NCBI GenBank assembly: GCA_023417935.1
Contig: JAEZDY010000014.1
Span: 1-64,000, forward strand
Reading direction: 5' to 3'
Origin: Bacteroidota bacterium
Lineage (GTDB): Bacteria; Bacteroidota; Bacteroidia; Bacteroidales; Lentimicrobiaceae
DNA: 64,000 nucleotides
Below are positions 55,923 through 64,000 of this stretch, one piece after another. Under the pieces are notes generated by a model, which was given only the letters and a program-made list of their open reading frames with translations, made no database searches and was not told the DNA's origin. The translations under genes and the position numbers were made by a program. Within the stretch, counting starts at the first letter, position 1. The number at the start of each line of letters is the position of its first letter.

Positions 55923-56074
55923 GATTCCTGAACGTTTAGATGTTGTTTTATTGCAGGAAGATCTGCACCTGGCGATGATCCTACAATAAGTTCGGCTAAA
56001 TTATACACTTTTCAGATATAACAGGTGGATTACGGTAAGAAAAAGATGGATTGAATTCCTGTTCTGATTTAAGT

Positions 56075-57316
56075 TCAATGCTTTACTAATTGCTTCCTTA
56101 GAAGATCAAGAGCAGCCAGTGCACTTCTACGGATATTTCGTTCACGATGCTCGCCAAATAAGAAGCGCTTGGTTATTGTCCCTGTGTAGGGAGTTGATAC
56201 TGCAATCCACACTGTTCCAACAGGTTTATCAACAGTACCTCCATCGGGACCCGCAATTCCTGATACTGCAATTGAGCAGTCGGTGTTAAGTTTTTTCTTT
56301 ACACCTTCAGCCATTTCAGTTACGACCTCCTTACTAACTGATCCATTGTCCTCAATCGTACCTGGGTTTACTCCCAGCATGGTTACCTTAACATCATTCG
56401 AATATGAAATGATTGAACCGGCGAAGTATGCTGAACTGCCGGCAATTGATGTAATAAGATGAGCAATGTATCCTCCTGTACAGCTTTCAGCAGTTGCTAA
56501 TGTGAGATTGTGATCCTTAAGTAACTGACCCACTATCGATTCTAGACTTTCTTCGTCTTCACCGAAGATATATTCTGCGATTGTAGAGTATAACAGCATT
56601 ACTTTTTCATCTAGTTCTTCTTGCAGCGATTCAGCTGAAGTGCCAATAGCTGTTAACCGTAGCCTTACAATTCCAGGTTGAGGTAGATATGCTAATTTAA
56701 TATGAGGAGGCAGAGCGGTTTCCCAGTTCTTGATCTTATCTGCAAGAAATGATTCGCCTACGCCCTGTGTGAGAATTGTTTTGTGGATTATAACTTTATT
56801 ACTCAGTGGCTTAATAAGTGGTAGAACATGATTGGTCATCAAGGCTTTCATTTCAAAAGGTACTCCGGGAAGTGAAATGAATATTTTGCCATTGTACCTG
56901 AACCACATGCCTGGAGCAGTGCCGTTTTCATTTAACAAAGCTTCACAAGTTGCAGGTACTTCAGCTTGTTTACGGTTCAATTCAGTAAGTGCGTAACCTC
57001 TCAATGTGAATATTCTTTCAATATTCTCATACGACTGTTGATGAAAGATCAGATGCGTTTTGAAGAAATCGCATAGAGCCAATTTGGTTATGTCATCACG
57101 TGTTGGTCCTAAACCACCTGTTGTAATAATTATATCTGCCCGGGTAGATGCTTCCGACATAGCCTTTAAAATATGCTCATGATCGTCAGCAATAGAAGTG
57201 ATCTGTGATACTTGAATACCAACCATGTTAAGTTCCCGTGCCATCCATGCTGAGTTGGTGTCAATGACCTGCCCTATCAGCAACTCGTCGCCAATTGTAA
57301 TAATTTCAGCCTTCAT
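56075..57316 (-). CDS. cinA: CinA family nicotinamide-nucleotide amidase/pyrophosphatase
   Basis: About 413 aa from the ATG at 57316, which gives the standard start MKAEIITIGDELLIG. It has an N-terminal MoaB/COG1058 domain (about 1-170, TTGGLGPTRDD) and a C-terminal PncC domain (about 255-405, AESCTGGYIAHLITSIAGSS; GIAGPDGGT). Together they recycle NAD breakdown products. The stop of the universal stress gene lies 28 bp upstream, so the two are probably cotranscribed. Confidence 0.93.
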   Translation of the reverse strand: MKAEIITIGDELLIGQVIDTNSAWMARELNMVGIQVSQITSIADDHEHILKAMSEASTRADIIITTGGLGPTRDDITKLALCDFFKTHLIFHQQSYENIERIFTLRGYALTELNRKQAEVPATCEALLNENGTAPGMWFRYNGKIFISLPGVPFEMKALMTNHVLPLIKPLSNKVIIHKTILTQGVGESFLADKIKNWETALPPHIKLAYLPQPGIVRLRLTAIGTSAESLQEELDEKVMLLYSTIAEYIFGEDEESLESIVGQLLKDHNLTLATAESCTGGYIAHLITSIAGSSAYFAGSIISYSNDVKVTMLGVNPGTIEDNGSVSKEVVTEMAEGVKKKLNTDCSIAVSGIAGPDGGTVDKPVGTVWIAVSTPYTGTITKRFLFGEHRERNIRRSALAALDLLRKQLVKH

Positions 57317-57344
57317 GGTTAGAATGTTTGTTATTACAGCAGTC

Positions 57345-58223
57345 TTATGAAAAAATGGAAACAAATCCGAGTTCTTTAGGAACTATAGACACTACTGGTA
57401 TCTCTGAACATCTGATGAACTCCTGAGCATGTGATCCCACAAAGAATTCTACTATTGAAAATTCTTGCTGAGTCATTATTACTATAAGGTCAACATCACC
57501 TTTTGAGCGCGCGTACTCAAGGATGGCAGGTACGTGGGTTTTTTCGCCTTTTGGACTTTCAATTATCTCAGCCTCACATTCAATGCCGGTTTCTTCGATA
57601 AATCTCTTAACCTGATTCATCTGAATATTGAGCTTTGTAATAATCTCAGTATCATTGAGTGACCAAAGTGCTGATACTGCCCTGATTTTTGCACCATATA
57701 TTTTGGCAATGTCAATTGCCCATCCAACTTTTTGTTTTGTCTCCTTGGTTAAATCCATCGGCAGAAGTATTGAACGGCAACCTTCATAATGAGTTGATCC
57801 ACTTATTGTGATAACAGGACAGGTAGCTGAACGGATTACCCGTGAGGTATTTGCTCCCAGCATCCGCTTTCTCTCAGGGTCATTAGAATCAGAGCTTCTG
57901 GTGCCCATAACTATAAAGGTAGATGCAGTTTCTTCAGCCACCCTGTTAATGGTAGTGTAGATTCTCCCTTTTTGCATAGTAGCATCAATATCAACTCCAG
58001 TTCTTAGACTATATCTGACGGCAATTGAGTCTAAATGGTCATTGATTTTTTCCAGCATTTCATCGTCCTGACGATCAGAGAAAAGTGAAGTGATAAAGCC
58101 AGGGAACTCATTGACATAGAGTAAAATGATCTTACTTTTTGTAATTCTGGCAAGATTAACAGCTTGCTCCAGTGCTAATTCTGATTGCCTGTTGAAGTCG
58201 TAAGGTACCAGGATATTGCTCAT
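57345..58223 (-). CDS. universal stress protein with two USP domains
   Basis: About 292 aa from the ATG at 58223 (MSNILVPYDF). Two tandem USP domains (about 1-145 and 150-290) each begin with a conserved (I/L)L(V/L)P.D strand. The ATP-binding G-x2-G-x9-G-S/T motif is present in a loose form in the first (MGTRSSDSNDPERKRMLGANTSR) and absent or degenerate in the second. The role in stress is inferred. Confidence 0.85.
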   Translation of the reverse strand: MSNILVPYDFNRQSELALEQAVNLARITKSKIILLYVNEFPGFITSLFSDRQDDEMLEKINDHLDSIAVRYSLRTGVDIDATMQKGRIYTTINRVAEETASTFIVMGTRSSDSNDPERKRMLGANTSRVIRSATCPVITISGSTHYEGCRSILLPMDLTKETKQKVGWAIDIAKIYGAKIRAVSALWSLNDTEIITKLNIQMNQVKRFIEETGIECEAEIIESPKGEKTHVPAILEYARSKGDVDLIVIMTQQEFSIVEFFVGSHAQEFIRCSEIPVVSIVPKELGFVSIFS

Positions 58224-58302
58224 GAGATGTTGATTAAGGTTATATTTGCAGTTTAAAGGCAAAAGTAATTATTATGCTTCTTATAACAAATATCTATATA
58301 AA

Positions 58303-59196
58303 ATGGCATCACTTGAAAGTTCTGAATTATTGTTAAATCATGATGGTAGTATTTACCATTTGAACCTTTTTCCTGACGAAGTAGCACCTAATGTCATACT
58401 CGTTGGTGATCCGGGCAGAGTTAGTATGGTTTCAGATCATTTTGACAGGATTCGTTATAAAAAGAGCAATCGTGAAATGATAACCCATACAGGTGAGTAT
58501 AATAATATGCCAATTTCAGTTATATCAACAGGAATGGGTACTGATAACATTGACATAGTGATGAATGAACTTGATGCTGTGTTTAATATTGATCTCCATA
58601 AAAGAGAAATAAAAAGCATGCATACTGCTCTTAATATCATACGAATAGGTACATCAGGTGCGCTGCAGTCAGGCATAGAGCCTGATACTACTATAGTTTC
58701 AACACATGGTATTGGATTGGATGGAATGCTATACTATTACAGAAATCTGGACAGAGTGATGAATCATGACATGACTGAGCAGTTTATAAGCCAGCTATCA
58801 TGGCCTTCAATTTTACCCAAGCCGTATTTTGTTGAAGCTGGCAAAAACCTCTTAAAGGCAATTGGTGGTGGATATACTCAAGGAATAACCGCTACAGCTC
58901 CCGGTTTTTACGCTCCTCAAGGTAGAAAATTGAGATTAGGAACATTTCTTCCTGATTTAAATGGGTTACTGCAATCGTATAACTACCATAACCTCAGGAT
59001 CACAAATTTTGAAATGGAAACATCGGCTCTTTATGGCCTGGGGTTAATGATGGGACATAACACACTTACACTGACTAACATAGTGGCCAATAGAGTTGAT
59101 AAAACCCATAGCACTAATTACCGACCAGCAATGGAAAAACTCATAATCAATGTGCTTGATAGATTGAGTGGAGTCAAGAGTGTAAATGCAGATTAA
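58303..59196 (+). CDS. nucleoside phosphorylase (uridine phosphorylase-like)
   Basis: About 297 aa from the ATG at 58303, past an upstream in-frame alternative at 58246. Family motifs: the ligand-binding VGDPGRV, STGMGTDNIDIVMNEL, IGTSGAL and EMETSALYGLG near residue 250. It should phosphorolyse (deoxy)uridine or another nucleoside. It is divergent from the universal stress gene. Confidence 0.88.
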   Translation: MASLESSELLLNHDGSIYHLNLFPDEVAPNVILVGDPGRVSMVSDHFDRIRYKKSNREMITHTGEYNNMPISVISTGMGTDNIDIVMNELDAVFNIDLHKREIKSMHTALNIIRIGTSGALQSGIEPDTTIVSTHGIGLDGMLYYYRNLDRVMNHDMTEQFISQLSWPSILPKPYFVEAGKNLLKAIGGGYTQGITATAPGFYAPQGRKLRLGTFLPDLNGLLQSYNYHNLRITNFEMETSALYGLGLMMGHNTLTLTNIVANRVDKTHSTNYRPAMEKLIINVLDRLSGVKSVNAD

Positions 59197-59267
59197 AAGA
59201 AAGAAAATGCTTTTGGAGTGAGAATTCCTTTCTTTGGATTGTTGATTTTATATAAGAAGGTTAGAAA

Positions 59268-60137
59268 ATGGAACACAATATGGGAAATGAAGTTGAATTA
59301 CAGGCATTGATCAGTTTGATTGATGAGCCAGATTATGCCTCATTTGCCAAAGTAAGAGAGCAGATATTTAATATTGGCCCTCCTGCAGTACCTCTGCTTG
59401 AAAATGCGTGGGAGAATACCTTTGATTCAGGGGTACAACAAAGAATTGAAGATATAATTCATAATATTCAGTTCAATCAACTTCATTTTGATCTGGTTAA
59501 ATGGGCGCATTTTAAAGATTCAGACCTGCTTGAAGGTTATATTTTATTCACCCGATACTTATACCCAAGCCTCAATGTTGAAAAAATCAAAGAGCAAATA
59601 CTACAGCTTAGACGGGATATATGGATAGAATTGAATGAAAACCTGACGGCCCTGGAAAAGGTAAAAGTATTGAATCATATTATCTATGATCATCATAAGT
59701 TCACCTTGCCCGAGAAACAAGAGGCTGATTCTAAATATCTTTTCCTGAATAATTTACTTGACACTAAGACCGGTTATTCGATTTCAATAGGAATCCTATA
59801 CACTATATTGGCCCAAAGCCTCGGAATTCCTTTATTTGGTCTACTGCTTCCAGGTGAGCGTTATTTCTTAGCCTGGATAGAGCCTGAAAGTAGTGTTGGG
59901 TCCAGAGTTAAGTTCTGTATAAATCCTGAAAATAAAGGGGGTATTTTCACAAAAGAGGAGTTGGTAACTTTGTTGAAGAAATTAAAGTTCCCATCACAGG
60001 AAAACTATTTTATTCCTTTGAAACCTACAGTGATCATTGAAAAGCTGTTCGAAATGTTATCATACTTGTATGCAACAGCAGGTGATACAGCCAAACAGGA
60101 TGAACTCATGCGATTGCGTGATGCATGCTCAGAATAA
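59268..60137 (+). CDS. transglutaminase-like (SirB1/core2) domain protein
   Basis: 289 aa, cytoplasmic. Residues ~45-150 are helical, and ~150-230 match the Transglut_core2 region (GYSISIGILYTILAQSLGIPLFGLLLPGERYFLAW), as in SirB1-like proteins. The usual catalytic Cys is not visible at the expected place, so an enzyme activity is doubtful. It converges, 1 bp apart, with the large PEP-synthase-like gene. Confidence 0.78.
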   Translation: MEHNMGNEVELQALISLIDEPDYASFAKVREQIFNIGPPAVPLLENAWENTFDSGVQQRIEDIIHNIQFNQLHFDLVKWAHFKDSDLLEGYILFTRYLYPSLNVEKIKEQILQLRRDIWIELNENLTALEKVKVLNHIIYDHHKFTLPEKQEADSKYLFLNNLLDTKTGYSISIGILYTILAQSLGIPLFGLLLPGERYFLAWIEPESSVGSRVKFCINPENKGGIFTKEELVTLLKKLKFPSQENYFIPLKPTVIIEKLFEMLSYLYATAGDTAKQDELMRLRDACSE

Positions 60138-60138
60138 T

Positions 60139-63117
60139 TTAACCCAATTCTTTTGGTTTAAGAATCACGCCTTGATTCTTTGATCCGTCAATCATAACCA
60201 AACATTGAGATTCGAACCTCACATGCCTGATAAATTTATCCTCGTACACTGCAGGCTGTTCATTCAGAAATGTTAGATCATAGTGCCCATCATTCATGAA
60301 AGGATTGATAGTAAAATAGCCTACTCTGAAAGCTGTCAAGTTCTGGAAGAAATGAGTACCCTGACTAGGGTCAATACGGTAATCTTTCAAGCCAGATTCA
60401 ATAATTACCCTGGCCCCCGATATTTGCCCCCACTTAACAGGTATTCCAAGCCATGGGTCACTTGAACCCCATCTCCCGGGCCCAATAAGAATGTAATTTG
60501 TATTACTTTGCAGGAATTTAAAATTTAGATCAGCAACCTGCTGGGCAATCATACTATTATCGCTTGAATGAAAATTTTCAGGCTTTATGTATACAACATC
60601 CCGTAATCCTTTTATAATTCCATTGCCAAGAGCGTTGTTAGCAAAGATTATTGCATCTTCTCTTTTTATGTTCTTAAGATCTACTTCAAGTTCTTCCCTC
60701 GGATCTACAATAGGTCGTATTTGAAGAAGATTAAATACGAAATTGCCATTGTCAGTTGAGTTAAGGTCCATGGCAAACTCTATTTCAACTGGCTTACCCA
60801 TTTCTTTCTGACCTGTTTCGAGTACATTCAACAGTATGTCAGCAATAGGAACAACCTTATGGTTCAGGAGGTTATTGAAAGTTATAATTCGTTTTCCTTG
60901 AGTGAGCATGCCTTCCTTGATAGTTTGATTCTCAAAATCAAACGTGCTAACTATGTGCCTTAATGCTCCATCCTTCTCAGCCTCCTTGATATCCAGTTTA
61001 ACCATGTTACATCCATCATCAGTCGACACAATAAAGCTTTCAGGTTTCAGGTCAAGTGCATAGAAACTATTTTGCGTTTCTTTGAGAGCCATTTGTGGAC
61101 TTGAAAGCTGAAGTACTTTACGCGGATATCTTGGTGAAAAGCGGAGCGACATGCCACCCTCAACAATGTATTTGCCTAAGCCTAATGCAATGCTCGCAGT
61201 GCTATCAGTAGATATTTCAGGTAATACAGGGTAAAAATTGATGGAACGGGCAACACCTGATAAGGTAGGATAAAATCTATCGTTAAAGGCAGTTCCTGTA
61301 ACTTCCTGCAATACAATTGCCATTTTCTCCTCATCTATTACATGCGTGGTACTTTTCATGTATGCTTTTGATTCGTTGAAGAAAGCTGATGCATATACAC
61401 TTTTAATTGCGATGCTTAGGTTCTTAATGGTGAGTTCTTGATCATCAGGATCATTAGGTACCATGTAAGTAGAGTATATACCGGCAAAAGGCTGGTAATA
61501 GCTATCTTCAAGCATGCTGGAAGAACGAATTGCAATTGGCTTCTTCACAACACTTATAAAGGTCTTCAGATTCTCTTGTAGTATTTTTGGTAGTTCTGCA
61601 TTTACGAATATCTTTAACAGTTCCTCATCCTTAATCCCTGAGATTGCAACTTTGTAAAGATTGTTAATTTCAAGAAACTCATCAAATATATCTGTTCCTA
61701 GTACAACAGTTCTCGGTATAATGACCAGAACACCAGGCCACTTTTCAACCATCCTGTTACGTTTAAGCATTGAGTCAAGAAATGCCAATCCACGTGCTTT
61801 ACCACCAATAGATCCCTGACCTATACGTGTAAAACTCAAGTATTCATCAAAGCTTTTGGGATTAAATTCAGCAATTATTCCACGTGCCTTGTTCATTCTG
61901 AAAGTTGCTATTGCTTCAAAAATGAACTGTCTGATATCATCCAGATTTTCAAAGTCATCAGGTCTTAAGTCTCTGAAAAGTTCGGCCAAAGGGAATAGAG
62001 CTCTGGCATACAGCCATTTGGATATGTGATTTCGGTATACATGGTATTCGAATGAACTGTCGGGGATTTCAAATATAATCTGTTGTAACGTTTTGAGGTC
62101 AGCAGCCCTATGTACTTCTTTCTTGGTAATAGGGTCAACAAAAACAAAATCGCCAAATGCGAAGAATTGAATAATGAAATTTCGAAGTTCATGTGAAAGT
62201 GTTGGTGATTGCTTATGAATGAATCCAACATGCAGATCACTTGCAGTATTCACTCGTGAGAAATCTGATGACTGCATCAACATAGGTATGAATTCATCTG
62301 TCGCCTTTACTTTCTTTATAAAACTTATGCCTGCTTCCGGATCGTCTATTCCGTTTCGTTTAAAGGACACATCGGTTATAATGCCTATCAGGTTGTTTTT
62401 ATACTGGTCGTAATATGCTTGAGCCTGTTCATAATTTGTAGCCAATAGTATTTTGGGCCTGCCCCGCATTCTGAGCATCATCTGGTGTTCATTAAGCCCT
62501 TCAGTCATAAATGACTTGGATTGCTTAAAAATGATCTTGTAAATGTTTGGCAGGTAACTTGAATAGAACCTGATGGAGTCTTCGATAAGCAGGATAGCCT
62601 GTACTCCAACAGTTTTTATATCATACTCGGCATTCATCTGGTCCTCAATCAACTTAATGATAGCCAAAAGAAGATCAGCATTACCTAACCAACAGAATAC
62701 ATAATTAATGGATGATAGATCCTCACTGGCTATTGTCAATGTTACTTCGCGCGAGAAAGATGTAAGTACTACTAGCGGAACGTTACTATACTGAGCTTTC
62801 AGACGACGGGCTACTTCAAATGTTTCACTCTTGCCCATGCTTAACATGGTGATGATAAGATCAATATTTTCAGTCTTCAGTACTGAAAGTGCCTCTTTTT
62901 CTGATGATACCTGTATGAACTGAGGAGGATATCGCAAACTTAAAGCTACATATTCGTTAAAAATCTGCTCATCTATTCTGCCATCTCCTTCAAGAATAAA
63001 CGAATCATAATTGCTGGCAATGAGCAATACTTTGTATATGCGTCTTCGCATTAGACTATGAAAGGCTGTGTCGTCAAAATAAAAGCGTGAAAGAAGTGCG
63101 TATGGGGAAACTTTCAT
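60139..63117 (-). CDS. large protein with REC-like domains and PEP/pyruvate-binding domain
   Basis: 992 aa, cytoplasmic. Residues ~28-165 and ~170-305 look like two receiver-type domains: (L)IITMLSMG, VVLTSF; ILLIEDS, IITDVSF. They lie upstream of a middle helical region. Residues ~440-830 match the ATP-grasp PEP/pyruvate-binding (PPDK N-terminal) domain (GSIGGKARGLAFLDSML; AIRSSSMLEDSYYQPFAGIYSTY). The His phosphorylation and PEP-binding domains of PEP synthase are absent. A C-terminal ~100-residue domain includes GPGRWGSSDPWLGIPV. The combination suggests a signalling or phosphotransfer role, not gluconeogenesis. Confidence 0.82.
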   Translation of the reverse strand: MKVSPYALLSRFYFDDTAFHSLMRRRIYKVLLIASNYDSFILEGDGRIDEQIFNEYVALSLRYPPQFIQVSSEKEALSVLKTENIDLIITMLSMGKSETFEVARRLKAQYSNVPLVVLTSFSREVTLTIASEDLSSINYVFCWLGNADLLLAIIKLIEDQMNAEYDIKTVGVQAILLIEDSIRFYSSYLPNIYKIIFKQSKSFMTEGLNEHQMMLRMRGRPKILLATNYEQAQAYYDQYKNNLIGIITDVSFKRNGIDDPEAGISFIKKVKATDEFIPMLMQSSDFSRVNTASDLHVGFIHKQSPTLSHELRNFIIQFFAFGDFVFVDPITKKEVHRAADLKTLQQIIFEIPDSSFEYHVYRNHISKWLYARALFPLAELFRDLRPDDFENLDDIRQFIFEAIATFRMNKARGIIAEFNPKSFDEYLSFTRIGQGSIGGKARGLAFLDSMLKRNRMVEKWPGVLVIIPRTVVLGTDIFDEFLEINNLYKVAISGIKDEELLKIFVNAELPKILQENLKTFISVVKKPIAIRSSSMLEDSYYQPFAGIYSTYMVPNDPDDQELTIKNLSIAIKSVYASAFFNESKAYMKSTTHVIDEEKMAIVLQEVTGTAFNDRFYPTLSGVARSINFYPVLPEISTDSTASIALGLGKYIVEGGMSLRFSPRYPRKVLQLSSPQMALKETQNSFYALDLKPESFIVSTDDGCNMVKLDIKEAEKDGALRHIVSTFDFENQTIKEGMLTQGKRIITFNNLLNHKVVPIADILLNVLETGQKEMGKPVEIEFAMDLNSTDNGNFVFNLLQIRPIVDPREELEVDLKNIKREDAIIFANNALGNGIIKGLRDVVYIKPENFHSSDNSMIAQQVADLNFKFLQSNTNYILIGPGRWGSSDPWLGIPVKWGQISGARVIIESGLKDYRIDPSQGTHFFQNLTAFRVGYFTINPFMNDGHYDLTFLNEQPAVYEDKFIRHVRFESQCLVMIDGSKNQGVILKPKELG

Positions 63118-63250
63118 TTTCTGTTGTTTATTACAAATTTAAGATAAATCAAGTCAATTGAGGAAAATTAAGAACTTTGTAGTCCTATTTTATTTGCCCG
63201 GTATTATTAAATGGATGACTATCGATTAAAAATTAAGTTATTACCTCCTG

Positions 63251-64000
63251 ATGAAATACAATTTTGATGAGATTATAGAACGCAGTAACACTGCAAGTGT
63301 TAAGTATGATTTGCGTAAAATGTTTTTTGGTACCGAGGAGGTTATTCCGATGTGGGTTGCCGACATGGATTTTGAAACTCCTCCTTTTGTGATGAATGCA
63401 ATTAAGGAAAGGGCTAAGCATCCAATTCTGGGATATTCAATCAGACCACCGGAATACTATGAGGCAATTGTTAACTGGGTAATGCGTCGCCATGATTGGA
63501 ATATTAAGCCAGAATGGATTTGCTTTTCCCCAGGAATTGTACCTGCACTCAATCTAGCCGTTATGGCCTATACAAAACCAGGGGATCGCATAATAGTACA
63601 ACCACCTGTTTATTTCCCCTTTTTCAGTGCTGTAAGTAGCAACAAGCGTGTATTAAGCTACAATCAACTGCAAATGGTGAATGGCAGATACCAAATGGAC
63701 TATGCAGGACTTGAGAAACTTTGCAAAAAGGGTGCTGCAATGATAATCATCAGTAATCCTCATAACCCCGGTGGTAACGCATGGAGGGCGGATGAATTAA
63801 AGTGTATGTCTGATATCTGCTTGAAGTATGATGTACTAATGGTGTCAGATGAGATTCATGCTGATCTGGTAAATGTTGGATTTAAGCATACAGTCCTTTC
63901 ATCTCTTGGTGATGCTATTGCCCGGAAAACCATCACGATGATATCTGCAAGTAAAACCTTTAACCTTGCCGCATTATCAACTGCTTCAGTAATAATATCT
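63251..64000 (+). CDS. PatB/MalY-type class I/II aminotransferase (cut by window end)
   Basis: 250 codons before the edge, no stop reached. It starts MKYNFDEIIERSNTASVKYD and shows the MalY/PatB features VIPMWVADMDFETPP, GYSI.PPEYY, SNPHNPGGNAW, the PLP-site DEIHADL, and SASKTFNLAAL, in which the Lys binds PLP. It likely acts as a cystathionine beta-lyase (Cys C-S lyase) of the PatB group. A CTCCTG lies just before the start. Divergent from the large REC-like gene. Confidence 0.88.
   Translation, partial: MKYNFDEIIERSNTASVKYDLRKMFFGTEEVIPMWVADMDFETPPFVMNAIKERAKHPILGYSIRPPEYYEAIVNWVMRRHDWNIKPEWICFSPGIVPALNLAVMAYTKPGDRIIVQPPVYFPFFSAVSSNKRVLSYNQLQMVNGRYQMDYAGLEKLCKKGAAMIIISNPHNPGGNAWRADELKCMSDICLKYDVLMVSDEIHADLVNVGFKHTVLSSLGDAIARKTITMISASKTFNLAALSTASVIIS

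Noticed and set aside
55814..56008. 64-codon minus-strand frame
   Set aside because: It partly overlaps the NuoG-like gene in another frame and matches no known family.

Overview
The window looks like a chromosomal segment of a Bacteroidota bacterium, probably of the Bacteroidales/Marinilabiliales type. Several promoters have the Bacteroidota form (TTG, 19-21 nt, TAnnTTTG). Shine-Dalgarno sequences are weak. Gene content is typical of the phylum: an Oar-like TonB-dependent receptor, DUF349 and DUF3467 proteins, a patatin fused to a surface-antigen barrel, a dipeptidyl peptidase IV, and the order rpsU-xerC-hpf / tRNAs-tuf-secE-nusG-rplKAJL-rpoBC. No phage, CRISPR array, intact insertion sequence or conventional secretion/defence island was recognised.

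Layout. 1-9.2 kb is a loose accessory region: an unknown protein, a 6-bladed propeller-like exported protein, a membrane polyferredoxin with a degenerate metal-binding tail, tRNA-Val, a modular exported protein, and DPP IV. Its intergenic gaps are filled with short tandem repeats (mostly 7-nt units) and palindromic dispersed repeats. It ends in a repeat-bounded, 5'-truncated DUF559 nuclease remnant. 9.2-24.5 kb is the core information-processing block: S21, a tyrosine recombinase with a repeat insertion, hibernation factor, five more tRNAs, EF-Tu, SecE, NusG, L11, L1, L10, L7/L12, RpoB and RpoC, with strong RNA hairpins in the rplL-rpoB and rpoB-rpoC gaps. 24.5-36.5 kb reads mostly rightward: DUF3467, a small membrane protein (minus strand), DUF2179, a PLP-dependent sulfur amino acid lyase, patatin, DUF349, chorismate synthase and an AsmA-like protein.

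36.5-46.1 kb reads mostly leftward: CapA-like, a lipoprotein-LpxR fusion, an SDR, an ENPP-type phosphodiesterase, an HTH-pentapeptide fusion (plus strand) and the TonB-dependent receptor. 46.2-64 kb is mixed: NlpC/P60 hydrolase, 7TM-HD phosphodiesterase, WbqC-like and GT39 proteins, two adjacent thioredoxins, an IS1595-like zinc-ribbon remnant, threonine aldolase, an orphan NuoG/FdhA-like protein without a Mo ligand, CinA, a double universal stress protein, a nucleoside phosphorylase, a transglutaminase-like protein, a large REC-like/PEP-synthase-like protein, and a PatB/MalY aminotransferase cut by the window edge.

I did not find a coherent multi-gene system that is clearly new. The most unusual signals are the heptanucleotide intergenic repeats at 2.6-6.6 kb, the in-frame repeat insertion in XerC, the three 22-bp direct repeats upstream of the LpxR fusion, the inverted-repeat DUF559 cassette, and several unusual domain fusions. 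All functions are inferred from reading sequence; no database search was possible.
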